A DNA stretch of 64,000 bases from CAWBRY01 sp963791295 (GTDB taxonomy: Bacteria; Bacteroidota; Bacteroidia; Chitinophagales; Chitinophagaceae): positions 186,001 to 250,000 of the forward strand of contig CAWBRY010000001.1 in the NCBI GenBank assembly GCA_963791295.1. Reading direction: 5' to 3'. Numbering within the stretch: the first letter of the stretch is position 1; every line of letters begins with the position of its first letter. Of this stretch, positions 25,821 through 35,311 are shown piece after piece. The notes under the pieces were generated by a model. It was not told the origin of the DNA. It saw nothing but the letters and a program-made list of their open reading frames with translations, and did not search any database. A program made the translations under genes and the position numbers.

Positions 25821-27137
25821 ATGCGAATTTTATTATTAGGCTCCGGCGGCAGGGAGCATGCCCTCGCCTGGAAGCTCAACCAGAGTGTTTGGACCAATCC
25901 CCTTTACATTGCCCCAGGTAATCCGGGTACAGCGCTTTGCGGTAAGAATGTATCCATTAATCTCAATGATTTCGACGCTATCGGGCAATTCTGCATAAAG
26001 GAAAAAATTGAAATCATCGTGGTGGGTTCAGAAGAACCATTGGTAAAAGGGTTGTATGATTATTTCAAATCATCCGAAGAGCTTAAAGAAATATATTTCA
26101 TCGGTCCCTCTAAAAAAGGCGCTCAGCTGGAAGGAAGCAAAGCCTTTGCAAAAGCTTTCATGATGCGCCACAATATTCCAACAGCCGGCTATAAGGAATT
26201 TACGGCGGACAATTATGAAGAAGGGGTCGACTATCTCCAACAACATACAGTACCTATTGTATTGAAAGCCGACGGGCTCGCCGCCGGCAAAGGTGTTGTG
26301 ATCTGCCAAAACCATGTGGAAGCCATTGCAGAGTTTGAACTGATGATCCAGCAAGCAAAATTTGGCGAAGCCAGTAAAAAGGTGGTGGTGGAAGAATTCC
26401 TGGATGGAATTGAACTTAGTGTATTTGTGATCACCGATGGAAAGCATTATTTAATGTTGCCCGAAGCCAAAGACTATAAACGTATCGGCGAAGGTGACAT
26501 TGGCCTGAACACCGGAGGTATGGGTGCCGTTAGCCCTGTTCCCTTTGCCACACCGGGATTTATGCATAAAGTGGAGGAAAAAATTATTCGCCCCACCATA
26601 CAGGGATTGGATAAAGAGGCGATCGACTATGTAGGATTTTTATTTTTTGGTTTGATCAGTGTGAATGGTGAACCATACGTGATAGAATATAATTGCCGCC
26701 TCGGCGACCCGGAAGCGGAAGTGATCCTGCCTCGACTGGAATCGGACCTGGTAGGCTTGTTGACTGCCGCAACGAGGCAGGAGCTCAATTTGACAAAAGT
26801 GAGAGTGGATGAAAGGTCAGCCGTCACGATCATGGCTGTCAGCAATGGTTATCCCACAGGACATGAAATCGGCCATGCTATCACCGGGCTGAATAGAAAT
26901 TTTGGCAAGCAAAGCCTGATCTTCCAGGCAGGAACCAAAGAAGATAATGGAAAAATTATCACCAATGGCGGCCGTGTTTTCTGCGTGACCTCCTACGGCA
27001 AAGACATCCAGGAAGCCGTATACACATCCCTTGACATATTGGACCAAATTGATTTCGAAGGGATCTACTACCGCAAGGATATTGGTTATGAGTTCATGCC
27101 CGCTACATCCAACCGGCGTGGAGCTAAATGGAGATGA
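25821..27137 (+). CDS. purD: Phosphoribosylamine-glycine ligase
   Basis: A 438-residue ATP-grasp enzyme for the second step of de novo purine synthesis (5-phosphoribosylamine + glycine + ATP to GAR). Signatures are GSGGREHALAWKL at the N-terminus, KADGLAAGKGVVIC near residue 150, LNTGGMGAVSPVP, and YVIEYNCRLGDPEAEVILPRL with the metal-binding Glu and Asn. Length is normal. Upstream TATCTTTA (about 25763) resembles a -7 box. A 28-bp gap leads to the dioxygenase gene, so the two may be co-transcribed although unrelated in pathway. Confidence 0.97.
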   Translation: MRILLLGSGGREHALAWKLNQSVWTNPLYIAPGNPGTALCGKNVSINLNDFDAIGQFCIKEKIEIIVVGSEEPLVKGLYDYFKSSEELKEIYFIGPSKKGAQLEGSKAFAKAFMMRHNIPTAGYKEFTADNYEEGVDYLQQHTVPIVLKADGLAAGKGVVICQNHVEAIAEFELMIQQAKFGEASKKVVVEEFLDGIELSVFVITDGKHYLMLPEAKDYKRIGEGDIGLNTGGMGAVSPVPFATPGFMHKVEEKIIRPTIQGLDKEAIDYVGFLFFGLISVNGEPYVIEYNCRLGDPEAEVILPRLESDLVGLLTAATRQELNLTKVRVDERSAVTIMAVSNGYPTGHEIGHAITGLNRNFGKQSLIFQAGTKEDNGKIITNGGRVFCVTSYGKDIQEAVYTSLDILDQIDFEGIYYRKDIGYEFMPATSNRRGAKWR

Positions 27138-27165
27138 TCATGTCGAAACTTCTAAAAAGTGATGT

Positions 27166-28233
27166 ATGGCTTCGGAAATGAATTACCATGATTACCTGCA
27201 ATTGGAGAAGATTCTCCATGCACAATTTCCCGAAAGTGATAAGCGTAAGATATCTGCGCACGATGAAATGCTGTTCATTGTCATCCATCAGACCTATGAG
27301 CTTTGGTTTAAGCAATTGCATCATGAAGTGGACTCCGTTATCGGCATAATGAAGAAGCCTGCTCTCAATGACAACTCTCCGGAACTTCAAACTGTTGTCC
27401 ATCGATTGAACCGGTTTGTCACCATTTTGCGTGTCCTTGTTCACCAAATAGATATAATGGAAACAATGACGCCCATGGATTTCCTGGATTTTAGGGAGAT
27501 GCTTCGGCCCGCATCAGGATTTCAAAGCTGGCAATTCAAGGAACTGGAAGCCAAGCTGGGACTTAAATTCGAACATCGTCACGGAAAGGAATATTACACT
27601 TCACAATTGCGCGATGAACATGTCGGCGTCATCAAGAAGGCGGAAGCAAGTAAATCGTTACTGGACCTGTTGAATGATTGGTTGGAAAGGATGCCATTTT
27701 TTAAGGATGAAAAAAATTGGTCGGGCTTTCATGTTCATCAACCCGAAAAGGAGCTTCATCCATTTTGGGCTGAATATCGATATCAGTATCTCAACAGTCT
27801 CGTTGAAGCAGAAAAAAGTAACCAGGAATACTTTGATAAAATTTTTCTGGATCGCAAAAACGAGACAGATGCCGAGGATACTTCAAAGGGAAAGCGAGTA
27901 CTTTCAGCGGCTTCCTCGCGGGCTGCACTTTTCATTATGCTTTACCGCGGTTATCCGATGCTTCAACAGCCATTTCAACTCTTAAATGTTTTATTAGAAA
28001 TTGATGAGCAACTCAGTTCATGGCGCTATCGCCATATGAACATGGTCCACCGAATGATCGGCACGCGGATTGGTACGGGAGGCAGCTCTGGAAAAGATTA
28101 TCTGCAGGCTGCGGCTGACAAGCATTATATCTTTAAAGAGATTGCCCAACTCAACAGTTTTCTTATTGAAAGAAGAAATTTGCCTTCGCTGCCTGCCGAA
28201 ATTGAAATTCGATTGGGGTTTCTTGCTTCATAG
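27166..28233 (+). CDS. kynA: Tryptophan 2,3-dioxygenase
   Basis: A 355-residue heme enzyme that opens the indole ring of L-tryptophan to N-formylkynurenine. Signatures are MNYHDYLQLEKILHAQ, EMLFIVIHQTYELWFKQ (heme/substrate pocket), MDFLDFREMLRPASGFQS and GTRIGTGGSSGKDYL near the C-terminus. It is longer than the about 280-residue proteobacterial enzymes because of a helical insertion near residues 165-245, a form common in Bacteroidota. No other kynurenine pathway gene is in the window. Several ATGs precede it; the one at 27166 gives the best start. Confidence 0.93.
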   Translation: MASEMNYHDYLQLEKILHAQFPESDKRKISAHDEMLFIVIHQTYELWFKQLHHEVDSVIGIMKKPALNDNSPELQTVVHRLNRFVTILRVLVHQIDIMETMTPMDFLDFREMLRPASGFQSWQFKELEAKLGLKFEHRHGKEYYTSQLRDEHVGVIKKAEASKSLLDLLNDWLERMPFFKDEKNWSGFHVHQPEKELHPFWAEYRYQYLNSLVEAEKSNQEYFDKIFLDRKNETDAEDTSKGKRVLSAASSRAALFIMLYRGYPMLQQPFQLLNVLLEIDEQLSSWRYRHMNMVHRMIGTRIGTGGSSGKDYLQAAADKHYIFKEIAQLNSFLIERRNLPSLPAEIEIRLGFLAS

Positions 28234-28246
28234 ACCCTTAAATCCT

Positions 28247-28260
28247 GCCCCGAACGGGGC
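28247..28260 (+). terminator. Weak hairpin after the dioxygenase gene
   Basis: GCCCC (28247-28251) pairs with GGGGC (28256-28260) around a GAAC loop. The following sequence is only moderately T-rich. The rest of 28261-28390 holds nothing I recognise. Confidence 0.4.
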
Positions 28261-28393
28261 TATTCAGCCCCCTTAATCCTATTGTATTCGACTTCTAAGA
28301 TTCAGCTACCGAAATCTAATAAAATCCGATTCTTTACGTTCTATCATTCGATGTTGTAATACCAAAAGAATCTTTGGAAGTCAAGGGGTTGAC

Positions 28394-28424
28394 TTTGTTA
28401 TTCGAATTATTTCACCCAACTTTG
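28394..28424 (+). promoter_or_regulatory. Promoter of the mreB elongasome operon
   Basis: TTTG at 28394-28397, then exactly 19 bases, then CAACTTTG (28417-28424), one mismatch from TAnnTTTG. This is the best-spaced two-part Bacteroidota promoter in the window. Transcription should start near 28431, some 17 bases before the mreB ATG. Confidence 0.7.
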
Positions 28425-28447
28425 CATCCATTAAATCCGATACATTC

Positions 28448-29473
28448 ATGGGACTCCTTAATTGGTTTACACAAGAAATAGCAATTGACCTGGGTACCGC
28501 CAATACGCTGATCATACATAACGACGAAGTGGTGGTGAATGAACCGAGTATAGTGGCTTTGGACCGCAATAATCCTAAGAATGTACTGGCTGTGGGCAAA
28601 AAGGCGCTGATGATGCATGAGAAAACCCATGAAAGCATCCGCACCGTCCGGCCGCTAAAAGATGGGGTTATTGCTGATTTCAACGCTGCTGAACTCATGA
28701 TACGGGAGCTGATCAAGCTCGTTTATCCCAAAAAGCCTCTGTTTCCCCCCAGTTGGAGAATGATGATCTGCATACCTTCCTCCATTACCGAAGTGGAAAA
28801 AAGAGCCGTTCGTGACAGCGCCGAACAGGCGGGTGCCAAGGAGGTTTACCTGATCCACGAACCGATGGCGGCAGCACTTGGTATTGGCATTGACGTGGAA
28901 GAGCCGGTGGGAAACATGATCATCGACATTGGTGGCGGAACCACAGGTATCACGGTGATCGCCCTGGCGGGAATTGTCTGTGATCAAAGCATTCGCATCG
29001 CCGGTGATGAATTCACCGCCGACATCATGGAAGCCCTTCGTCGTTACCATAGCCTCCTGATTGGAGAAAGGACTGCAGAACAAATCAAGATACAGGTGGG
29101 CGCTGCAATGAAGGATCTGGAGAATCCCCCCGAAGATATCCCGGTAAATGGCCGTGACCTGGTAACCGGGATCCCCAAGCAGATAATGGTTAGTTATCAG
29201 GAAATCGCTGAGGCGCTGGACAAAAGCATCTTTAAAATCGAGGAAGCTATCTTGAAGGCATTGGAACAAACACCCCCGGAGCTGGCTTCCGATATTTATC
29301 GTCGCGGACTTTACCTGACCGGTGGTGGTGCGTTGTTGCGAGGACTGGACAAGCGATTAAGCCAGAAGATCAAATTACCGGTGCATATCGCTGACGATCC
29401 ATTGAAGAGCGTCGTAAGAGGTACCGGCATTGCACTCAAGAGTTACGATAAATATCCTTTTGTAATGAGATGA
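28448..29473 (+). CDS. mreB: Rod-shape-determining actin homologue MreB
   Basis: A 341-residue actin-fold ATPase that forms membrane-bound filaments guiding lateral peptidoglycan synthesis. Typical stretches are the phosphate-1 loop DLGTANTLI near residue 13, RTVRPLKDGVIADF, LIHEPMAAALG, IIDIGGGTTGITVI (phosphate-2) and LTGGGALLRGLDKRL. It opens the classic mreB-mreC-mreD-mrdA-rodA order on one strand, with 19 bases to mreC. Confidence 0.97.
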   Translation: MGLLNWFTQEIAIDLGTANTLIIHNDEVVVNEPSIVALDRNNPKNVLAVGKKALMMHEKTHESIRTVRPLKDGVIADFNAAELMIRELIKLVYPKKPLFPPSWRMMICIPSSITEVEKRAVRDSAEQAGAKEVYLIHEPMAAALGIGIDVEEPVGNMIIDIGGGTTGITVIALAGIVCDQSIRIAGDEFTADIMEALRRYHSLLIGERTAEQIKIQVGAAMKDLENPPEDIPVNGRDLVTGIPKQIMVSYQEIAEALDKSIFKIEEAILKALEQTPPELASDIYRRGLYLTGGGALLRGLDKRLSQKIKLPVHIADDPLKSVVRGTGIALKSYDKYPFVMR

Positions 29474-29492
29474 GACCTTCCTTCCCCGGGTT

Positions 29493-30371
29493 ATGCGTAA
29501 CATATTTCTCTTCATTCGCCGGTATTTTACTTTTATCACCTTTCTTTTCCTACAGGTGATTTCGTTAGGCTTTTTATTTCGATACAATCGTTTTCACCGA
29601 GCTAAATTCCTGGGTATTGCCAATGAGATAACCGGACGCGTGAATAGTCAGTATAATAAAGTAGAAGATTATTTTTACCTGAAGGAAGAAAACAGGCGTT
29701 TACATAAATTCAATGATTCCCTGCTTAATTTGCTCCCGCGCAATTTCAGCCAGCACGATACCGGATTACAAATACTGACAGATTCCATTCCTTACGATAC
29801 ATCGGGTCACTATCGTCGCTATTTTATGCGGGATGCGGTAGTTATCTATAATACGGTCAGCGCTCAGAAAAATTACCTTCAGCTCAATCGCGGTTCCAAC
29901 CAGGGAATAAAGGATAATATGGCGGTGGTAAGTTCAGATGGAAGCGCCGTTGGTTTGGTGGTGAATGTAAGTCCCAACTTCTGCGAGGTGATGAGCCTAC
30001 TCCATATTCAAAGCACGGTGAGTGCTTCACTTAAAAAGACCGGTGAATTCGGTACGGTAGAATGGGATGGCAAAGATCCGCGCTTCCTGATCATGAAGAA
30101 GATCCCAAAAAGTACCGAGATACAGTTGGGAGATACCGTGGTGACAAGTCCCTATTCATATAATATTCCGCCGGGGTATATGGTAGGAACTGTAGCAGAG
30201 GCAAAAGTGGACAATTCAACCGGTTTCTATTTATTGAAACTAAAAACCGCTGCTAATTTTTATACACTCCAGCGAGTACATGTAATAGAAAACATTGACA
30301 GGGAGGAACAGGCAAAGCTGTTTGAGGTCACGGAAAAGAAGATCGAAGAAATTAAAAAGAATCCGCGATGA
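29493..30371 (+). CDS. mreC: Rod-shape-determining protein MreC
   Basis: A 292-residue bitopic protein. One N-terminal span (about residues 8-30) is followed by a coiled coil (about 40-75) and the periplasmic two-beta-barrel domain (about 95-270). Telling phrases are LNRGSNQGIKDNMAVVSSDGSAVGLV and GDTVVTSPYSYNIPPGYMVGTV. It links MreB and MreD to the PBP2-RodA synthase. The ATG of mreD overlaps its stop codon by 4 bases. Confidence 0.95.
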   Translation: MRNIFLFIRRYFTFITFLFLQVISLGFLFRYNRFHRAKFLGIANEITGRVNSQYNKVEDYFYLKEENRRLHKFNDSLLNLLPRNFSQHDTGLQILTDSIPYDTSGHYRRYFMRDAVVIYNTVSAQKNYLQLNRGSNQGIKDNMAVVSSDGSAVGLVVNVSPNFCEVMSLLHIQSTVSASLKKTGEFGTVEWDGKDPRFLIMKKIPKSTEIQLGDTVVTSPYSYNIPPGYMVGTVAEAKVDNSTGFYLLKLKTAANFYTLQRVHVIENIDREEQAKLFEVTEKKIEEIKKNPR

Positions 30372-30901
30372 GTGATTTTTTGAGAAATATCATCCGGCTC
30401 GCCCTGTTTATTCTTTTGCAGGTGTATGTCCTTAACAAGATTCAACCTTTGCATGGATTCATCACTCCATATATATACTATCTCTTTGTACTGTGGATGC
30501 CCTTTTCCATTTCCAGGATGGGATTGCTGCTCGTCGGATTTGTTGCCGGCCTGATGCTCGATTATTTCATGATGACGCCGGGCCTGCATGCGGCGGCCTG
30601 TGTTCTTATTGCCTATGCCCGTCCTTTCGTGATCAATCTGCTTACCCCCAAAGATATTTCCGGATTCAACTACCGGGAGCCTTCATCAAAGGCAATGGGA
30701 TGGCGCCCTTACGTAGTCTATATACTCATCCTTACACTTCTTCATCATGGATATCTGGTCTTCCTGGAATGGCTGGACTTCGGAAGCTTCCTGGATTTTT
30801 TAATCAAGATTGTCGGCACCACCGGCATCAGCATGCTCCTCATTGTCACCATGGAATTATTAATTCCAAGGCGATTGAAATTCAGGACTAATATTTCCTA
30901 A
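30368..30901 (+). CDS. mreD: Rod-shape-determining protein MreD
   Basis: A 177-residue polytopic membrane protein with about five to six hydrophobic spans. Similarity is weak, as usual for MreD (IRLALFILLQVYVLNKIQPL, a GLMLDYFMMTPGLHAAACVL core). The assignment rests on those features plus its fixed place between mreC and the PBP2 gene. It overlaps mreC by 4 bases; a 108-bp gap follows, AT-rich and without a clear terminator. Confidence 0.9.
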   Translation: MSDFLRNIIRLALFILLQVYVLNKIQPLHGFITPYIYYLFVLWMPFSISRMGLLLVGFVAGLMLDYFMMTPGLHAAACVLIAYARPFVINLLTPKDISGFNYREPSSKAMGWRPYVVYILILTLLHHGYLVFLEWLDFGSFLDFLIKIVGTTGISMLLIVTMELLIPRRLKFRTNIS

Positions 30902-31009
30902 GGCTCGCATGAGGCGGGCGTTTGAAAGAATTGCCAATTCCAGTTTTATTATCAAATAGATTTGAATCCATCTTTTCTAATTCGTAATTTTATATTCTTT
31001 TTCTAATCT

Positions 31010-33121
31010 ATGCCTGTGTTCAACCAATCAAGAAGCCGTATCATCCGCCTCATATTCCTGGTTGTTTTCTTCGTTATCATAGCCCAATTATTTTACCTGC
31101 AGGTTATATCGGGGAAATATCAGCGCCTGGCCGATGAAAATGCGATTCTCCGGAAAACGGTCTATCCTCCCCGCGGACTGGTCCTTGACCGGAAAAGAAG
31201 AGCCGTACTGAGCAACACACTTACCTATGACCTGATGGTAACACCGTCATTGGTGAAAGGCATTGACACCGCATTTTTCTGCCGGCTCATGGAAATCGAT
31301 ACAGCTGAATTCAGGAGCCGCATCATCACGGCGATTATCAAGAATAAATCATTTCGCCCATCCGTGTTTGAAGCATCGTTGCCTCCTCAAAAGTTTGCAC
31401 GTATCCAGGAAAATCTATGGCGGTTTCAAAATGGTTTTTATACTCAGGAAAGACCTATCCGCTCCTATCCATTTAACTGCGGATCCAATATATTCGGATA
31501 TATAGGTGAGGTCGATTCCAACTATATCAAGAAACGTACAGAAGAAGGATATCAAAGTGGGGATTATGCAGGAATGACCGGCATTGAAAGTATTTATGAA
31601 AGAAATCTCATGGGGCAACGTGGAGTGCAGGTGTTGATCAAAGATAATTTTAACCGCATTAAAGGTCCTTATGCAAACGGAGAACTAGATGAAGAAGCGG
31701 TAGCCGGCGATAATCTCTATACAAGTCTTGATATCGAGTTGCAAGAAGAAGGAGAGAAGCTCATGACGAATAAGGTGGGCGCTATTGTGGCCATCGATCC
31801 CCGTACAGGTGGCATATTGGCAATGGTGAGCAGTCCAACTTACAATCCAACTTATCTCACCGGCAGTGAAAGAAGAAAACATTTCTCAGAATTATACAAG
31901 GATCCGCGACTTCCCTTATTGAATAGATCTGTTTCCACTTATTATCCTCCCGGATCGACTTTTAAAACGCTCCAGGCATTGGTAGCCCTGCATGAGGGAA
32001 TGATCACTGAACAAACTACTTATTCCTGTTCCGGTGCCTTCTATGATTGCGGAAAGCCCATGCGCTGTCTTGACCCGGGCACTTTTCAATTGGAAGGAGC
32101 GATCACAAAATCATGCAATACTTATTTTGCCAATGTCATGGAACGGGTGATCAACAACCCGATATTTCCAAACATGGATAGCAGTCTTGCCAACTGGGCT
32201 CGTTACATGAACGCTTTTGGACTGGGGCATCGCCTGGGTGTGGACCTTCCTTCAGAAAGAAGCGGACTGATCCCGACACCCGCCACCTACGATAAGGTGT
32301 ATGGCCAGGGACATTGGAATTTCTGTACCATTCGTTCATTAAGTATTGGACAGGGAGAGGTATTGACCACGCCCTTGCAGGTCGCCAACGAAATGGCTTA
32401 TCTGGCAAATAAAGGTTGGTTTTACACACCTCACGTAGTGGATTCCATTGCGGGAGGTGACCGGTTCGGAATGCTGAAGCGCTTCCAGATTAAGCATGTT
32501 CCGCTGAAAATTTCGGATCATATTTTTGAAGCCGTGCATAATGGCATGCAGGGAGTGGTGGACAAGGGTACAGGCAAGGGCGCCGAGCTTCCGGGTATCA
32601 TCATTTGTGGAAAGACGGGTACGGCTGAAAATTCTTACAAAGGCGTAAAGCAAAAAGACCACTCATTTTTTGCAGCTTTTGCACCCAGGGAAAATCCGAA
32701 GATCGCCATCATGGTGATCTGTGAAAATGCAGGCTTTGGCGGTACCTGGGCCGCACCAATCGCCGGCCTGATGATTGAAAAATATTTGAATGATACCATA
32801 GCTACCGACCGCAAGCCGTTGGAAGAAAGGATGATCAAGGCCAGCCTTATTCCGCCACGCATGCTCGATCAAATGAGGGTGATGGATTCATTGGAACGTG
32901 CCAAAGAAGCCGAACTGATAATCAAGAATGATCTCCGGGGGGTGAAGGATACACTGCAATCAGAAGATAATCTAACCGATGAAGAGATCCGCGGCACGAA
33001 AACAAAAAAGAACCTGCCGGCTAAGGATAGCCAGGATAAAGAACCCATAAAGAAAGAAATTCTCACACCGGCTAATCAAAGGAAAATTTCCCCGAACAAA
33101 AAAGACACCACAAAACATTAG
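31010..33121 (+). CDS. mrdA: Penicillin-binding protein 2 (elongasome transpeptidase)
   Basis: A 703-residue class B PBP that cross-links peptidoglycan during side-wall growth in partnership with RodA. One N-terminal span (about 9-28), the pedestal domain (about 40-220) and the transpeptidase domain (about 245-605) are visible. The catalytic motifs are STFK (YPPGSTFKTLQAL), SCN (KSCNTYFANV) and KTG (CGKTGTAENSY). Unlike E. coli PBP2 it has a charged, disordered C-terminal tail of about 80 residues rich in Lys, Asp and Glu. It follows mreD and is 11 bases before rodA. Confidence 0.95.
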   Translation: MPVFNQSRSRIIRLIFLVVFFVIIAQLFYLQVISGKYQRLADENAILRKTVYPPRGLVLDRKRRAVLSNTLTYDLMVTPSLVKGIDTAFFCRLMEIDTAEFRSRIITAIIKNKSFRPSVFEASLPPQKFARIQENLWRFQNGFYTQERPIRSYPFNCGSNIFGYIGEVDSNYIKKRTEEGYQSGDYAGMTGIESIYERNLMGQRGVQVLIKDNFNRIKGPYANGELDEEAVAGDNLYTSLDIELQEEGEKLMTNKVGAIVAIDPRTGGILAMVSSPTYNPTYLTGSERRKHFSELYKDPRLPLLNRSVSTYYPPGSTFKTLQALVALHEGMITEQTTYSCSGAFYDCGKPMRCLDPGTFQLEGAITKSCNTYFANVMERVINNPIFPNMDSSLANWARYMNAFGLGHRLGVDLPSERSGLIPTPATYDKVYGQGHWNFCTIRSLSIGQGEVLTTPLQVANEMAYLANKGWFYTPHVVDSIAGGDRFGMLKRFQIKHVPLKISDHIFEAVHNGMQGVVDKGTGKGAELPGIIICGKTGTAENSYKGVKQKDHSFFAAFAPRENPKIAIMVICENAGFGGTWAAPIAGLMIEKYLNDTIATDRKPLEERMIKASLIPPRMLDQMRVMDSLERAKEAELIIKNDLRGVKDTLQSEDNLTDEEIRGTKTKKNLPAKDSQDKEPIKKEILTPANQRKISPNKKDTTKH

Positions 33122-33132
33122 GTGTAGACTTA

Positions 33133-34467
33133 ATGAATAATCGTAACCCTGCCATATCGAAAGGAATTGACTGGAGCCTTGTCTGGATTTACCTCCTACT
33201 GGTTGCCATTGGATTGACGGCGATTTTTGCAGCGACATATAAAGAAGGCGATCCCGTGATCCAGAGTTTTATTCGGTTCAAGACCGACTATAGCAAGCAA
33301 TTCTATTTTTTTATTATCGGAGCCTTTCTGGCCTTTTTCATATTGTTGACCGACAGTAAGTTTTTCTCAGCTACCGCTAATATCTGGTATGCAGTTGGGA
33401 TATTCATGCTCCTGCTCGTTTTTCCATTTCATTCGCGCGTCAAGGGCACGGAATCAATTATTCGTATGGGAGGCTTTCAGTTCCAGCCCGCCGAGTTTTG
33501 CAAAATATGCGTAAGCCTTGCATTAGCTAAATACCTGTCGCGACCTGAAACAGAGTTCCGGAGAACCCGGTCGCAGATGATTGCCGCAGCCATTGTATTG
33601 TTTCCAGCGGTGCTGACGGTCCTTCAAAGTGAGACGGGACTGGCACTTGTTTATTTCGCTTTTTTTATTGTGATGTTTCGTGAAGGGTTACCGGCAATGG
33701 TCCTGATTATTGGGTTTGCTATCGCTTCGCTATTGATTGCCACTATAGTGATAGAGCCCAATGTGCTGGCTATCGCTTTAACGGCTATCGCATTGCTATC
33801 TGTCTACATTCTTCGCAAGGCCATTCGAAGGCGACGAAGGATCTTGACGGTCATCATTCTATTATGGGGTACTTGTGTCGGCATACAGCGTTTTGCGGCG
33901 CCCTTTGTTTTCAAGAGTGTCTTGCAGAAGCACCAGGTCGAAAGGATATATGATCTCTTTGGAAGAGACAATCCCTATAAAAAATCTGAGGATGTTGTTG
34001 AAGTAACAACAAAGAAAACCGAGACAGAGAGCAGTTATAATGTAAAGCAATCAAAGATTGCTATCGGGAGCGGAAAGATCTGGGGAAAGGGACTGTTAAA
34101 GGGGACTCAGACGAGATACGATTTTGTACCTGAGCAGCGAACGGATTTTATATTCTGTACGGTTGGCGAGGGATTCGGATTTGCAGGCAGCCTGGTGCTA
34201 CTCAGCATTTACCTGATCCTGCTTTTTCGGATCATCACGTTGGCAGAAAGGCAACGCAGCGTATTCAGTCGCTGTTATGCTTATGGCGTTGCGGCTGTTT
34301 TCTTTTTTCATATTGCCATCAATGTCGGCATGACGATCGGGTTGGCGCCGGTGATCGGGATCCCTCTGCCCTTTGTAAGCTATGGCGGGACTTCCCTCAT
34401 CACTTTTACTATACTATTATTTATCTTGATCCGACTTGACGCCGACCGGCAGATGGTGTTGCGATAA
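33133..34467 (+). CDS. rodA: Peptidoglycan polymerase RodA (SEDS family)
   Basis: A 444-residue SEDS glycosyltransferase with about ten membrane spans; it polymerises lipid II for the elongasome. Diagnostic segments are FQFQPAEFCKI, LQSETGLALVYFAFF (with the conserved Glu-Thr-Gly context), VPEQRTDFIFCTVGEGFGFAGS and the ending GIPLPFVSYGGTSLITF. An insertion of about 40 charged residues (near 275-315, KKSEDVVEVTTKKTETES) enlarges the extracytoplasmic loop. It is the last gene of the elongasome operon. Confidence 0.95.
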   Translation: MNNRNPAISKGIDWSLVWIYLLLVAIGLTAIFAATYKEGDPVIQSFIRFKTDYSKQFYFFIIGAFLAFFILLTDSKFFSATANIWYAVGIFMLLLVFPFHSRVKGTESIIRMGGFQFQPAEFCKICVSLALAKYLSRPETEFRRTRSQMIAAAIVLFPAVLTVLQSETGLALVYFAFFIVMFREGLPAMVLIIGFAIASLLIATIVIEPNVLAIALTAIALLSVYILRKAIRRRRRILTVIILLWGTCVGIQRFAAPFVFKSVLQKHQVERIYDLFGRDNPYKKSEDVVEVTTKKTETESSYNVKQSKIAIGSGKIWGKGLLKGTQTRYDFVPEQRTDFIFCTVGEGFGFAGSLVLLSIYLILLFRIITLAERQRSVFSRCYAYGVAAVFFFHIAINVGMTIGLAPVIGIPLPFVSYGGTSLITFTILLFILIRLDADRQMVLR

Positions 34468-34472
34468 AAATC

Positions 34473-35210
34473 ATGAAGATCTTCCCACTTTCTGAAGGCA
34501 GTTTTACTGTTGATAAAACAAAATTGTTTGTTCCCTTCGAAGAGGGCCAGGACCAACTGCAGGAAAGGCCAAGAGGAAGCCTGTTGGTAGAAATCCAACC
34601 ATTCCTGGTCATTCTTCAAAATGACATTTTGTTATTTGATACAGGGCTTGGCTTTGCAGATCCGTCGGGGCAAATGCAGATCCACAAAAACCTGGCAGAG
34701 AAGGGAGTTGCTGCCGCAGACATCACTAAAGTATTATTGACACATTTGCATAAGGACCATGCCGGTGGCATTGCTTTGCAACCGGATCATCGCCAACCGG
34801 CATTTCCGAATGCCACCTATTATCTTCAGAAGAGAGAATTGGATTTTGCATTTGAAAGAGGCATTCCTTCTTTTATACCGGAAGAATTTCAGGTCTTAAA
34901 AAATATGCCCAACCTGGTGCTTCTTCAAAATGACGAGGGATCGATAGATGATCATATAAGGTATGAAGTGACAGGAGCTCATTCACCCTTTCACCAGGTA
35001 TTTTGGGTGAGTGACGGGGATGAGACGGTTTTCTTTGGTGGCGATGATGCGCCTCAGCTCCAGCAGATGAAACATCGATTTACAGCCAAATACGATCATG
35101 ATGGGCGTAAGGCGATGCTGTTAAGACAGCAATGGTGGAAAGAAGGGGAGGAAAAGAAATGGAGCTTTCTTTTTTATCACGACATTCAAAATCCTATTTG
35201 GAAATTTTAG
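34473..35210 (+). CDS. MBL-fold metallo-hydrolase
   Basis: A 245-residue soluble protein with the metallo-beta-lactamase fold. The zinc motif is THLHKDHAGG (His91, His93, Asp95, His96); DTGLGF precedes it and a later GAHSPFHQVFWV and GGDDAPQ give further metal ligands. The family covers lactonases, glyoxalase II and other hydrolases; nothing in the sequence fixes the substrate. It starts 5 bases after rodA, so it is probably co-transcribed. No signal peptide is seen. Confidence 0.85.
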   Translation: MKIFPLSEGSFTVDKTKLFVPFEEGQDQLQERPRGSLLVEIQPFLVILQNDILLFDTGLGFADPSGQMQIHKNLAEKGVAAADITKVLLTHLHKDHAGGIALQPDHRQPAFPNATYYLQKRELDFAFERGIPSFIPEEFQVLKNMPNLVLLQNDEGSIDDHIRYEVTGAHSPFHQVFWVSDGDETVFFGGDDAPQLQQMKHRFTAKYDHDGRKAMLLRQQWWKEGEEKKWSFLFYHDIQNPIWKF

Positions 35211-35233
35211 TATCGATGGCTTGATGCTATCTC

Positions 35234-35266
35234 AAAAAAAAGGCCCGCTCTCCAAGAGAGCTGGCC
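35234..35266 (-). terminator. Terminator of the galE-to-Spy-like operon
   Basis: On the minus strand an 11-bp stem with one mismatch (35256-35266 with 35242-35252, three-base loop) is followed by eight T residues (plus 35234-35241). It ends the minus-strand operon that starts at galE. Confidence 0.8.
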
Positions 35267-35311
35267 GTTGCTAACCTATAAAAACACCAGAATAATTTGC
35301 GTTAAAACAAT

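Noticed and set aside
28234..28447. Possible tRNA or riboswitch in the gap before mreB
   Set aside because: No cloverleaf, CCA-adjacent acceptor stem or known aptamer core could be built; only a small hairpin and the mreB promoter are supported.
28655..29269. 204-codon minus-strand frame opposite mreB
   Set aside because: Antisense shadow of the conserved mreB coding sequence; no family resemblance.
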